Notes under the pieces: model-generated
The model's database searches: none
Told to the model about the DNA's origin: nothing
Seen by the model: the letters and a program-made list of their open reading frames with translations, nothing else
Origin: Linnemannia hyalina
Lineage: Eukaryota; Mortierellomycota; Mortierellomycetes; Mortierellales; Mortierellaceae
Direction of reading: 5' to 3'
Assembly (NCBI GenBank): GCA_019671135.1
Contig: JAHRHY010000017.1
Span: 1 to 64,000 of the forward strand
Length of the DNA stretch: 64,000 nt
Position numbers and translations under genes: made by a program
Part shown: positions 32,041 through 43,218 of the stretch, piece after piece
Position numbering within the stretch: the first letter of the stretch is position 1
Layout of the letters: each line of letters opens with the position of its first letter

Positions 32041-32257
32041 CCTACAGTGCTCCAATCAATTGATCAACCGAAACGCGATTTCGACGTTTTTTTGAAATGC
32101 TCATTCACCAATGTTCCAACCGGCCCCCAGATTCCTGTCATTCATTCTCTTGATTGCATGGACCAACACTGGATCATTGCCGTAATTGAAGCCTAAATCC
32201 GCTTAATCAATTAAATGGATCGCATGTAGTGGCAAATGATTTCCATGTAAAATTTTA
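32041..32257. mobile_element. Truncated palindromic element, interrupted by copy C
   Basis: It starts TA-CAGTGCTCCAATCAATTG like copy A and runs through the typical interior to CCATGTAAAATTT, then stops at the TA where copy C begins. Its other half is not found on the far side of copy C, which instead borders a MITE fragment, so a deletion or recombination took place here. Confidence 0.65.
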
Positions 32258-33354
32258 CAGTGCTCCAAAAAAGTGATTCATCTTTTTGCGATTTCGACTT
32301 TTTTTTTGAAATGCTCATTCATCAATGTTCCGACCAGCCCTCAGATTCCTGTCATTCATTCTCTCGATTTGTAGCCTCATTCATTACAACTTGTTTCTTT
32401 TTGCATGGACCGACATCGGATCATCGTCGGAATCGAAATGCCTGAATCGAATGAATCAGTTAATTGGATTAATGCATCCCGATTTTCTTTTTCAACTTGT
32501 GCGGTCTTTTTAGTTTCTACCTGCCTTTAAACTTTAATGAGTTACGTACTGAATCATAGGACTATCTTTCACAGCTTGGAGTTCTTACTCATAGTCTTTT
32601 CTATATGACCTATATGCCTGATTTTACATGGACTTAGCACGTGTATAGCTGTGTTTTTTTAACCACAAGCTCAGTGCGCTTTCTACCGGCAAACTGAAAG
32701 CTGGCCCATGTATAAGACATGGAGTGGATCATCATCATAGAAAAGGTGCGGGATTATCATAACGCTAACATGAAATATCACTAATGTAAGTATTGTTACA
32801 TGGAGCTAGCATGATTTCACACATTGTCACGATATTGCGCTCCATAGAGAATAACTAGTCTCTTACATGAACGACATTTGGATTACACAGCATGCGCTAC
32901 AAATGGGCCGGCTTTCAGTTTGCCGGTAGAAAGCGCACTGAGCTTGTGGTTAAAAAAACACAGCTAAACACGTGCTGAGTCCATGTAAAATCAGGCATAT
33001 AGGTCATATAGAAAAGACTATGAGTAAGAACTCCAAGCTGTGAAAGATAGTCCTATGATTCAGTACGTAACTCATTAAAGTTTAAAGGCAGGTAGAAACT
33101 AAAAAGACCGCACAAGTTGAAAAAGAAAATCGGGATGCATTAATCCAATTAACTGATTCATTCGATTCAGGCATTTCGATTCCGACGATGATCCGATGTC
33201 GGTCCATGCAAAAAGAAACAAGTTGTAATGAATGAGGCTACAAATCGAGAGAATGAATGACAGGAATCTGGGGGCTGGTCGGAACATTGATGAATGAGCA
33301 TTTCAAAAAAAAAGTCGAAATCGCAAAAAGATGAATCACTTTTTTGGAGCACTG
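32258..33354. mobile_element. Palindromic mariner-type foldback element, copy C
   Basis: The best preserved copy: 1,097 bp, tips CAGTGCTCCAAAAAAGTG and its exact complement, flanked by TA on both sides (32256-32257 and 33355-33356). CAGT-like tips and a TA duplication are the Tc1/mariner signature. The arms are nearly perfect over about 450 bp with a ~180-bp centre, so the transcript or single strand would fold completely. It carries no transposase. Confidence 0.85.
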
Positions 33355-33697
33355 TACTAAACACAACCACACTCTCCAAACAAAGTCTTCTTATTTTTCG
33401 CGTACCAATTCTTGAATGTGTCCATCTAATATTAAACTGTACCCCTCACTGCAAGATTCAGCAGAGTAGTTCTTGTATGTGATAATCTAAGGCACTTGTA
33501 CTCTCACCTATATCTTTGGGGTGAAATACAAGGGAGACATTACATTTTACAAAATTCTGTGCTGTCTGTTGTTATTTTATCCTACTAGATGTTGCCGACT
33601 GTGAAGAGATATATCAGCTATGGAAGTCTACATTGCATTTCTTGGGCTTGGATATTTTTTATATGCCTTTTATATCCTTTGCACATGGAGAGGCCGC
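33355..33697 (+). mobile_element. Tourist-like MITE, copy 5, left end lost
   Basis: The right two-thirds of the MITE family, ending GGAGAGGCCGC, begins abruptly at the TA next to copy C. The full-length copies contain TA at exactly this point (CCTACTAAACAC), so copy C probably inserted into this MITE and the left part was later lost. Confidence 0.8.
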
Positions 33698-34249
33698 TTT
33701 GGTTACACTACCACAACTGGCCCCCTTGATGGTGACACCCTGATACTTGCGCTTGTGATCATGAACATAACAGCGCATGCCTTCATCTACTTCTTTCATG
33801 CAACTGTGCTTCGACTTGGTGCAGATGGCCCCACGAAAGTAGTATCTCTCCACTTCGTCATCCTCATCAAGCGATTTGAAAATCTTCTTTGCATCTTTTT
33901 TGTTAAAGTCTACTCTTTTCTTGGAGTAAACAGCTCGATTGCCTTGGTGATATGCTCGATGGTCAAAGTAGTGGAGTTGTTTTCCTTCAAGAAATAAGTA
34001 GACGTCAACGTAAAAGATGCAAAAAAGATTTTCCAGTCGCTTGATGAGGATGATGCAGTGGAGAAACACTACCTTTGTGGTGCTGAATGTATGAAATCCA
34101 AGCTTAGTTGCATGGAAGAAGTGGATGAAGGCATGCATTGGTATGTCCATAATCCCAAGTGCAAGTGTCAGGGCGTCACCATCAAGGGGGCCAGTTGTGG
34201 TAGTATAGCCAAAATTGGTGAAACACACTGCAAACGACATAAAGATTAA
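33698..34249. pseudogene. Head-to-head pair of decayed Cys/His-domain genes
   Basis: The minus strand from about 33985 to 33698 and the plus strand from about 33990 to 34249 both encode the N-terminal domain of the gene at 11658. Examples are KSLDEDDEVERYYFRGAIC on minus and QSLDEDDAVEKHYLCGAEC on plus, then SCGS(I/V)-like cysteines. The two starts meet near 33988. The minus copy is cut by the MITE and has lost two Cys/His positions (for example KYQG for KCQG). The plus copy keeps most but has Trp for the first Cys of CYVH and stops after KRHKD. Confidence 0.7.
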
Positions 34250-35170
34250 CGGTGGAAAACGGCAAGAGGAAACCCACAATATCACAGAAGACGGTGAATG
34301 ACTCTGAGCAAGAAAGCAGTGAGGGTGAGGCACCCATGATAAGGCCAAAAAAGAGCGAAGCAAGAATCATCGAAGATCCCCAGGTGGAGACCCAAGCGCG
34401 ACGTCAACGCCATTACCAATAAGGCAAACAATGAAGGGGATGATGATGATGATATCCCTCGAAAGAAAAGGCATTCCAAAAAGAAGCAAGCTGTTTCTTC
34501 AGTGGGTGACGAAATCCCTTGAAAGGAAAAGCATTCCAAGAGCGCCAAGGAGGTTATTATGGGGATTTCTTTAAGGTAACATGTTTTTTTACATATCTTG
34601 TAGATTTTTAATATCTGTCAAGTCCTCAACAGGCAGAGTTCAGGGTGAAATCAAATCAAATCAAATCAAGGTGGAACTATTTATGAAAGAACTGCTATCG
34701 AGATATGGTTACCGCAGTGTTACACACCATGGAGGCAAGTGATATAAAACACAAGTGTTCAATACCTTATGTCTAGTTGTCAAGGTTATAATGAAGTATA
34801 CATATCTGTTTGTAAACATTCAAGATAAAATAGTGTCAAGGGTAGATCACACCATGGACCATCTCCCCAAAGCTTAGCATGTAATATATGTTTGAGTGAT
34901 TTTATAATTCGCAAAATACAACTGCAAGCCAGTGCACAAGCTATATTCCAAGATTAAAAACCTTCACGCCATATATCTTGCGCATAAATGGTCGCCTATC
35001 TTCTGACAAAGATGCTTCTGGGGATGAAGAAGATGGGCATACGTTCGCACTTGCCCCATTGCTGCGTGACATCACATCGCTGCAAGACATACCACTTGCA
35101 AAGGATAGTGGATGGGTGGAATATCCTAATAACGAAATAGAAGAAATACAAAATATCAGCTATTGAAGAG
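34250..35170 (+). pseudogene. Decayed downstream part of the plus-strand paralog
   Basis: Broken frames recall the gene at 11658: RKKRHSKKKQAVSS near 34460 matches its basic linker. At 34990-35140 the sequence DEEDGHTFALAPLLRDI with AKDSGWVEYPNNE matches the start of repeat copy two (EHTFALATTVHNI, AKDRGWMIHPNND). In this paralog the acidic linker and HTFALA are in one frame, which supports one continuous product in the intact gene. Confidence 0.6.
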
Positions 35171-36653
35171 GGACTCCGAGGAGAATATTTTACCGCCTCT
35201 GATAATCCTGATAAAGACGTACTAATTCATCACCTAGAGTTATTACAGGATCAATATACTGCCATGGAGATATAGCACAAGGTCAAGTTTGGTAGCCGCG
35301 AACCACATACCATAATCTTATCCGATTTCTGGAAAGAAGGGTCAATGAACAGGAATGCCATAGTACAAATTGTATTCGAAAGTATCCAAGCTATAGATGA
35401 CAGTGGTAAAACTATAGAGAATGGTAAAATGGACAGATGGTAAGAAGATTCACCGCAACCATCACTCAACTTTTTTTCTCTAGGCGACCATTCCTGGCTA
35501 AGATATATGGCATGAACGTTTTAAAAGCATGGAATGCATGTGGCACATTAACTTCCAGTTGTATTTATCAGGATGGAAAACAACCCAACCGCAAATTGCA
35601 TGCTGAACGTTTGAGGCCATCCAGATCTCCTCAAGAGAGCTGTGATATGATCAACTGGGGAGAGGAAAATGGTGAGAAAGAGGCTGTTCTTTATTGAGCC
35701 CTATGAGAATATAATATGGAGTGATGGCTACTACCCTTAATAGAGAATGAGGAGTGAGTGGACAGACACTGAGATGCAACAAGAGCAGAACGTTTCAGCA
35801 GAACGTTTCGGCAAAGTCGATATGTGGTAGGAGTACGGTTTGGCAGTCAACGATAGCGTTTCGGACACGAAGGACCCCCATGATTCTGCTGCGTGCAATC
35901 CGTTGCCTGTCTCCAGCAAGTATTTACCCCCTCCCCTTGCGTTGTCAACAGAAATGCAATCAACAGAGGCACCCTTCGACTCCTGTCCAGACACCAGCAC
36001 GCCCAGTACCCCCACCTGCGCCTACCTTGCCTATACCCAGTCCCGACCTGCACCTTTCCTCAACTCTCCCACAAAATCTTTATTAACGTCCATCTTACAG
36101 CCTTGGCAGTCATCCAAATCAGGTATGATTGACCTCACCTGCCACCTTAACATCCCGCGCTATTTATCTTGGAGCAGCCGTTCCAACTCGGTTAGGAACA
36201 GCAACTCACCTATCATGTTGCAAGACCTGGCTGGTTGTTTTTCCATCTTGATGACAATGATACTCAACAATCGAGGTAATCAAGGCTGTTCTTCCTTGGA
36301 AGGGGAGGCACGTCCCTCTGGTCATGCTGTTGACTGTGCGACATCCATGGAGCCGTATTGATGTCAGCCGTACAAGTTCGATGGCTCGTTACTCTGCTTC
36401 GAAGGCTGATAGCGCTGATGGTAGGAATTTACTGATGCTAAAGGAGAGAGAATTGTGGATTTCAGAGCATGCTTGACCTGCCTATGGGGTGTCTATGGCG
36501 TGCGGTAAGTTGAGGTGATGTATTGGCTGATGTAGAAGTTATACGTGAGACACAGAGGTAAAGTCCCTAGGTGCAATAACAGAACAAGGCCGTTTCGCGA
36601 GCAAATAATAACCCAGTTTCCACGTATTTTACTTGCGTATTTTTTTGGGTTCA
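35171..36653. other. Unassigned, possibly further gene and retrotransposon debris
   Basis: One 55-codon stretch (about 35276-35440, SREPHTIILSDFWKEGSMNR) looks protein-like but has no start or family I know. A 174-codon frame at 35840-36361 is Pro/Ser-rich and without domain. The rest shows nothing. Confidence 0.3.
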
Positions 36654-37942
36654 CTATTTCATCCAATAAACAGAAGCATGGGTGCTTCCATACAAGGAAG
36701 GACTTGTCAAAGGCGCCAGCATGCCTGCAAAAAGGACAATACCCAACGCAAACGCGACATATATCCACATCTTCCAGCGGCCATAGTACTGGATGTTGGA
36801 GACATCGGGGAAGCCCATCAGATTGCAAAAGGAGTGGCATAGACACGGTGCCAAAAGGGATGACGTCCTGAGAAACAGAAACGTCGCAAACCAACCAAAG
36901 AGACTGGTGTAGGTCAGCTGGACAAGGGCAATAATGACCGATTGGATCGCCGCTTGGCGTGTCCGTCCTTTCTTAACAAAAGATTCATATCCGTGGTGCA
37001 AGTGAGCTACGCTCCCCGCGCAAGATAAAGAAGATGGTGTCATTTAGAAATAGGTCGATCACGAGATAGACGATGGGTCATTTAGACAAAAGATGTGTGC
37101 TCACCAATGCCAAAGACAAGAGGGAGTCCAAAGATCATGGCTTTAGGCGAAGCACCCGACGTGGCTGTAATAGAAACCATGCAGGCTCTGAAAATGTACT
37201 CTTCCGCAATAGGACCCTAATACCAAAAGCGAACAAAAGGAGCATGACGAATTATTTAGCGACACCATTATCTGGTCGAATGTCAAAATGAACAGGTCAG
37301 CCGGCGCATGAATGCATTGGTACCAGTGTCCCATACCACAATGTAGTTGCGAATGCCGATCCACTCGCGCAAGTTCTGTAGCTGATTCCTCCAGTAAAAC
37401 CTTGATTGAAAGGGCAGCTCGCTGTCGATCAGCATCATGACCAGAGGACCCAAGAACAGGATCACAACCAAAGCCAGAGGTGTGAAAATATGGTGCAGCC
37501 ATTGGGCAAGACCATAAGCTGGGACAGTCAAACCAAGTAGCTGAAGGAAGGCGTGCACACGTCTTGATGTTGGCTATCCAAGTGATGCCATTTTGATACC
37601 GGTGTTAGGATATGGCAAGCTCTGCGATGGGTGGGTACGGAAAGTTTGCATAACTAATGACTAACTTGCCTGGTCAAAGGGGATGGCGCCAGAGATAGAA
37701 AAGACTACCCAGAGATAAAGGGTGATCAACACGGAGGTGAGAACGATGCCCTTGATGCGCTGCTTAATTACCAGTGGGTGATCTCTATCCAGCCGCTGCT
37801 GAGAGCGATCTGGTGCATGATTCCCAGTTGGGGCCTGCTTCTTTACAGGAAACAGGTAGAGGGATCCAACAAAGAGTGTCGCGAAAAAGATACACGAGCA
37901 TCCAGCCACCCATGGTGGGATAGCAGACTCGAATGGCAGCAT
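36654..37942 (-). CDS. RCE1: CAAX prenyl protease 2 (Rce1-type)
   Basis: Rce1 removes the last three residues from prenylated CaaX proteins such as Ras, in the ER membrane. Four exons fit: 37942-37666, 37563-37337, 37216-37105 and 37006-36654, giving about 322 aa. The diagnostic glutamate motif reads GPIAEEYIFRAC (exons 2-3 boundary onward), followed by FGIAHLHHGYE across the exon 3-4 junction and CHSFCNLMGFP; these contain the catalytic Glu and the conserved His residues of the CPBP/Rce1 family. Several hydrophobic segments span the length (ATLFVGSLYLF at the start, LALVVILFLGPLVMML in exon 2). The first intron's borders are the least certain, since both GT and GC donors are possible near 37665. 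It lies downstream of the rhomboid gene on the same strand. Confidence 0.85.
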
Positions 37943-38440
37943 TTCGAATTGGATGCGGACTCAGTCTTTCGTGTGCGTGTATGTTGCGCAAAAGCTCTCC
38001 CTCTGTCGTTGTAAAGTAGAACTGTAACTGTTGGCCGAGGGCGAGGATGGTTGCTCCAGAATGTAAAGCGGATGGTGGATTCAACCTTGTGAAAAGTAGA
38101 TCGATGGCGATTTAACCGTCGTCGACACATCGAGATGGCACACGGCGAGGGCGTTGAAATGCAATAGGTGGCTTGTGCAATAATGGAAAGAAACGATACA
38201 AAGGTGCTGAAAAGGTCATTTCAGTTGTTTATTGAAAATGGGCCTTAGCGTCCTGTCGTTCAGGTCGAAGGCGCGCCTGTTGGGGTGTCGAAGGCATCGC
38301 ACCATCCATTGATTGGTAAACAGCTATGGCAGCAGAAGAGAAGAAAAAATAAAAATGAGTACGCAAGTCCTTCAAAAGTGTGCTAGCCAACACAACGACT
38401 GTGAAATAGTTGTTTGCCTCTCAGTTCATTATCCTGTTAA
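37943..38440. other. Intergenic between rhomboid and Rce1 genes
   Basis: Holds the 3' end of the rhomboid gene and the upstream region of RCE1. Open frames in the first 190 bases are shadows or an alternative upstream start of RCE1. No other element seen. Confidence 0.5.
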
Positions 38441-40368
38441 TTACCTCAAGTACTTGCACCAGCTGCAGTTGTTGACACCCTTGTAAAAGTTTGTCAGGCC
38501 CAACGCGATCAGCATGATAATCAGGGGCAAGGCAATGACCCTCAGTCCCAGCTTGATATACTTATCGCGTTTCGAAAAGTACACCACAGGCATAAAAACT
38601 AGTCCGGTCAGAATTCCTGCAATAAAGCCTCCGATATGCGCAAAGTTATCCAGGAACGGAAGCAGACCAAACGCGAACGACACAATAATCATCAACGATA
38701 GCTATATACGGCAGCAGAGACAGCAAACAAGAGGTGAGTCGACCGTTTGAAACTTTTGCGCTAAATGATTCTGTTATTTTGGCGATTCGTTACCTTGCTT
38801 AGCTCCCAGCATGGTCGCACAACCAGCTTCCAGTTCTGAATGAGGTCAAGAACGAGGCATCCAATGAGTCCAAACAGTGCTCCTGACGCCCCCATTGAGG
38901 CTATTGACCGCGAGTAAATGGTTGATCGGACAGACGTTAGTGCGCCGTTTTGCATCCAGAACAAGTCCTATTGAACAATATCATCGACAATGGGTGGGGT
39001 ACTTACGAGACAAGATAGGTGCGAAATTGCCACCGAAAATAAAGCCAGCGATTCCCGAAGTCATGTAGATAATGGCAAAACGCCACCAGCCCATGTCTCT
39101 CTCCAGATCGGCGCCCGTCCTCATCTGGAACAAGAGGTTGAAGAGTAAATGAAGAACACCGCCATGCAAGAACACTGGCGTGATAAAGCGGAACCATTGA
39201 TCGGGCGCCTTTCCAGTCGAAGAGATGGGGGTGAATGCACAGATGTCGGAGATGGTGCAGATGGATGTGGTGTTATCTGGACATTGAATTTGCTGGTTAT
39301 CCAGGTACGTGCTCCTCATACATGGCACAAACCGTGCTCCGACGGCAATAATGGTCTAAAACGTTTATGAACAAGAAAGTGTAAGTGTCTGCACAAGTAA
39401 CCCGCTCAATGTCAACCGATGCACGAACAAACATGCAAAATTCGATAACTTACTCCTGTTCCGGGGCCGATCATAGGGTTGAAAGGTTGGGTCTCGATGA
39501 TACGATTTGTCCTTTGATAGCCCTTGACGATTTCATAGATGAGCACACCGATCTGAACTGCGGAAATGATCCAGACGAACCACGGCCTCCAGACCTTTTT
39601 GTTATTGAGTTGGCGCTGTACTTTAGGGTCCAAGAGGACCTTGGGAATGGGTTCACCTCCGGGATATTGGCCTTCAACTTGTCCCTCGTTGCTGTTGGGA
39701 TTAGGGGGTAAGGCTGGCAGAGTATGATCCTGACCTTGTCCATAGTTGGTGTTGTTGCGCTGTTCGTACTGTTGGTTCTGAGATTTGCCAACTCCTCCGG
39801 CGGCGTTATATACAGAATTGGTATCTCCGTGGTGGGGACTCATGTTCTCTGCCGTCCTTGTATCAGAATATTGGGTGCCTTGGCGAGCCGCCTCCAGATT
39901 GGATGAGACAATGTCGATACCGACCAGTGGAATATCAGAAGGAGGAGACCCTCCTCCTTGATAGGTCCAATCTTGTCGACTGCTCAGGGGCGACGGGGCG
40001 TTCTGCAGGGGCGCCATTTGATGGTAATTGCCTGTTCGCTGCTGTTCATCATCGTACTCTTGCTGACTGAGAGGTTCGTGGTGTGTTGGGAAGTAGCTCA
40101 AGGGTCGACCGACGGGGTACTGGTCATTATTGTCGTCATGGCCCTGCGACACCGAGCCTTGGTGGCGCTGTGACGGCGAGCGGTAGTCGCTGCTGGACTT
40201 GTCCTGGTGATGATAAGACCCTATGGTCGAGGAGCTGTAGCTGTCCTGATGGCGGTCATCGTTGAAGGGAGAGGACTGAGGACTTGACCCTGGAGGCTGA
40301 TGTCTGCTGTAGCTGTCGTCATAGTCGTTGTCTCTCCATTCTGGCTTTGTGTTGTTACTGTATGACAT
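38441..40368 (-). CDS. Rhomboid-family intramembrane serine protease
   Basis: Rhomboids cleave membrane proteins within the bilayer. Four exons (40368-39454, 39355-39007, 38900-38794, 38701-38441) give 543 aa. The first ~255 residues are a Ser/Gln/Asp-rich, probably disordered cytosolic part. Then follow about seven membrane segments: WFVWIISAVQIGVLIY; FLHGGVLHLLFNLL, with the usual His; FAIIYMTSGIAGFIFGGNF; GASGALFGLIGCLVLDL, with the catalytic Ser in GASG; MIIVSFAFGLLPF; NFAHIGGFIAGILTGL, with the catalytic His; and VIALPLIIMLIALGL. Serine and histidine are both present, so it should be active. Exon 3 must start at CCTCAATGGGG rather than at an earlier AG, as only this keeps frame and family length. 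The long N-terminus is typical of fungal plasma-membrane or endosomal rhomboids. Confidence 0.9.
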
Positions 40369-42186
40369 CAGAGATGAGATCTAGTTGCGATAAACGGGGG
40401 TGGATAGAAGGATTTTGGGGAGATGTAGAGGGATAAGAAAGTAAAAGAAGTAAAAAGGGGGCGATGATGATGAACGGGCAAGGAGGGAGTGGTGAAAGGA
40501 GCAAAGTGGAGGGCACACAGTTGGCTAGGTTGTGTTGTTGGTATCATAGCCACCATAATACTAAAAATACTTTTGCCGTGGCTGGGAGGGAAGAGAGATG
40601 TCAACAGCAGCAATGAGACTTATGAAAGACCAAAGCCCAAGCAACGTGTGCCCGCCTGTGTGCCTTAAGGAATTGACAGCAACCCACACCAAGTCTAGAG
40701 CCCCTTCGCTCCTCTTTCGCTCCTAGGATAAATACCCTCCACCACTCTCCTACCTTCCCACCTTCCCGGAGCCTGTCCCGCCAAAACTCTCTCTCTCTCT
40801 CTATCTGTCTGGTCTATTCCTTGACCATGGCAAATACGCATTTGTTTGAGTGAGCGAATGAACCGAACCTTTTATGCTGTCCTTTGCTCAAAATAGAAAC
40901 ATATTAACGACAATGGACCCTATTCGTTAACATTTACCCCTAAAGTCCGCAACCATTGTAAAAGAGACGCTCGAATTGGTACCATGCTGAGGCTGCAGAA
41001 AAAATAGACAACACGTTGGGCTGGTTAGGTAGTACCATTGCCTCTTTCTCTCTCTCTGCTATACGCTGAAACGCCAAGGACCCGCTGGGTGCCAACGCGA
41101 AAAAATAAATAAATAAAATTCAAGCGTTGCTGGAAAGCGGTAGTTTTGGTGAAGTAATTGACAGCGCAGCTAACATGAACAGTCGGCCACTTACCGAAAG
41201 AGAAGCATCGTTCTTTGCGGAGCAAAGGTTGATTTAAAACAAGCTCAGGCAGACAGATAGGAATGACGTGCCAGCCTTGACTACCACGGTCCAGTCGCCT
41301 AGCGAGCGATAAGTCGAAGTTGGTCCGATTGGCTTTAGCACTGGTTGTCTTGACTGGTGGCGGTATGCACATGACTCGTTTCCCCTCCTCCACGTCCTTC
41401 TCTCGTCTCTTCTGTGAGCGAGACAATGGAGCATTGACAATTCGAGGGCAAGGATGGTGCCATTGCACGTAATTTGAACTATGCCGCATGAAAAAACATA
41501 TCGAAGGGATAGAGGGGAGGCGGATAAACACGTTCCTTTTCTTTTTAAAACAAAATAAAGAGATGAATGGACAGCAGGCAAAAAGAGGAGAGGAGATAGG
41601 CGCATTATTGTGTGTATGTGTGTGTCTGTGTGTGTTTGTGGGTGTGAAAGAGTCGAGTGATTTGCACCTATTCTCACCATTCTCGCGTCATCCACCCACC
41701 TGTATGGCAACAGCGATAACCGAAATAATAGTAATTTCAGTGTACAATAACATATGGCTATGGGCCGATGATGCGAGCCTCCCTGTCGATAGTGCGATTG
41801 CAACTCTGAGTGAGGGGAGGTGCGGGAGAAAGGGGAGGGGAAGGGAAGGAAAGGGAGCCCACTCCACTCCTGCTTGAGTATATGATACTCAGTTGGTCCT
41901 TTCATATGTGTGTGTGCAAGTGTGTTCGATCGCCTTGATGAGGCGAATGTCCATTTGATCGTGAAATGACGCGAGAATGGCATTCAGTAAAAAAAAACCC
42001 CCCGCAGTGACAACTGATGATTTAAAATCTGCGTTTGTTTTTGTTCGTCTCACCATTTTCTTCTCTTTCTCTTCTCCCTTTCTCTTCTCTTCTCTTTCAT
42101 CTCCTCCTCAACCATACTTACTTCTCCTTGTCTTTTCTATCTTTCCCCTCCACACTCTTCTTCAGCTTTTATTGCCACACACAGCA
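40369..42186. promoter_or_regulatory. Divergent promoter region, rhomboid (-) and bZIP (+)
   Basis: About 1.8 kb without a supported gene. There is a TC run at 40788-40805, a GTGT-rich run at 41610-41645, and a long C/T-rich leader (42040-42180) directly before the bZIP ATG. Long frames on the minus strand (41234-41983) are compositional and have no domain. Confidence 0.5.
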
Positions 42187-43218
42187 ATGTCATTGACTGC
42201 CAACCCTGCCTATCCTCCACATGCGAGGATCAACCACCACCACCACCACCAGCAACAACAGCAACAACAACAACAACACCCTTACCACCCCCACGACTCC
42301 CTCCCAACCTCATCCTCTGAACAATCCCATCCTCTCTACATCCAAACTGCCCACCTCCACTCACATCAACAGCAACAGGCATATCCTGCTCCAGCATACC
42401 ATGCCCCCTCGCCTCCTTACTCTTCCCACCCTCAACCACCACCACCTCACAGAGCTTCCTCGATCGAGCCCAACCAGAAACCCATCCTGCCCTACCCCAC
42501 TGTTCACCACGACCAGAAGCGACTCTACTCTACCTCCGCCGCCTATCGTCCTCACCCATACTCTCCTCCAACTCTTCCCCCTCTGACCGTCGGACGGCCC
42601 CCGCTCTCGCCACAGAGCCCCAACGACGCCCCCCTGCATTACTCCCTGCCCGAGAGACACACCTTCAGAACGGAGTCGCCCATGTCTCCCTCGCCTCCTC
42701 CATCCTCCTCGTCCTCCACCTCCTATGGTGCCACCAACGCATCCGGAGCAGACAATGGCGATAATGGGGCCCCTCTCTCGACGCACGACAGGCGCGAGCG
42801 CAACAAGGCTGCCTCGGCAAAGTACAGGGCCAAGAAGCATTACCAGTCTGGCGAGATGCGCCAGCAGATCACTGTTCTTCAAGACCAGAACAACGTGCTA
42901 ACCCGCCAGCTGCAAGAGACGCGGACTGAGAATTCCTCGCTGAAGAACACGATCGAGAAGCTGCGGGGACGTCTGGTGGCCGAGAAGGTGTTGAGACGCC
43001 TTCGAGAGGTTGGACGGGAAAAAAGACGCGACTCCTCGTCCGGCGGCTCCAAGGTCTCTGTCCACGACCTGGCTAGCGGCAGTGAGGACGAGGATGATGA
43101 TGATGAGATTGGCGATATTGAGGAGGATGAGGATGATGTGGATGGCGAGCTGCAACAGCAAGACGTACATCGTCCGGAGAAGCGGTCCAAGCCCAATCCT
43201 CGCCACCGAACCAACTAG
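42187..43218 (+). CDS. bZIP transcription factor
   Basis: A 343-aa single-exon nuclear regulator. The N-terminal half is low-complexity (His and Gln runs from residue ~16, then Ser/Pro/Tyr-rich). The basic region RRERNKAASAKYRAKKHY carries the N-x7-R signature and lies around residue 200-220. It is followed by a zipper with heptad Leu (ITVLQDQNNVLTRQLQ, then SSLKNTIEKLRGRL). The type is that of fungal Gcn4/Met4-like bZIPs. The C-terminus is strongly acidic (EDEDDDDEIGDIEEDEDD), a likely activation domain, and ends in a basic tail. The frame is open further upstream, but ATG 42187 follows the pyrimidine leader and is the natural start. Confidence 0.85.
   Translation: MSLTANPAYPPHARINHHHHHQQQQQQQQQHPYHPHDSLPTSSSEQSHPLYIQTAHLHSHQQQQAYPAPAYHAPSPPYSSHPQPPPPHRASSIEPNQKPILPYPTVHHDQKRLYSTSAAYRPHPYSPPTLPPLTVGRPPLSPQSPNDAPLHYSLPERHTFRTESPMSPSPPPSSSSSTSYGATNASGADNGDNGAPLSTHDRRERNKAASAKYRAKKHYQSGEMRQQITVLQDQNNVLTRQLQETRTENSSLKNTIEKLRGRLVAEKVLRRLREVGREKRRDSSSGGSKVSVHDLASGSEDEDDDDEIGDIEEDEDDVDGELQQQDVHRPEKRSKPNPRHRTN

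Noticed and set aside
37661..38130. Separate gene in the frames upstream of RCE1
   Set aside because: The frames overlap RCE1 exon 1 on the same strand in other phases and have no family likeness.
38901..39006. Exon 3 of the rhomboid starting at 38967
   Set aside because: The AG there leaves the frame wrong by one base; the AG ending at 38901 keeps the frame and gives the usual spacing between the GGNFAP and GASG motifs.
41234..41983. 249-codon frame on the minus strand
   Set aside because: Lies in the promoter region of the bZIP gene. It has no domain, overlaps other random frames and lacks splice or initiation support.
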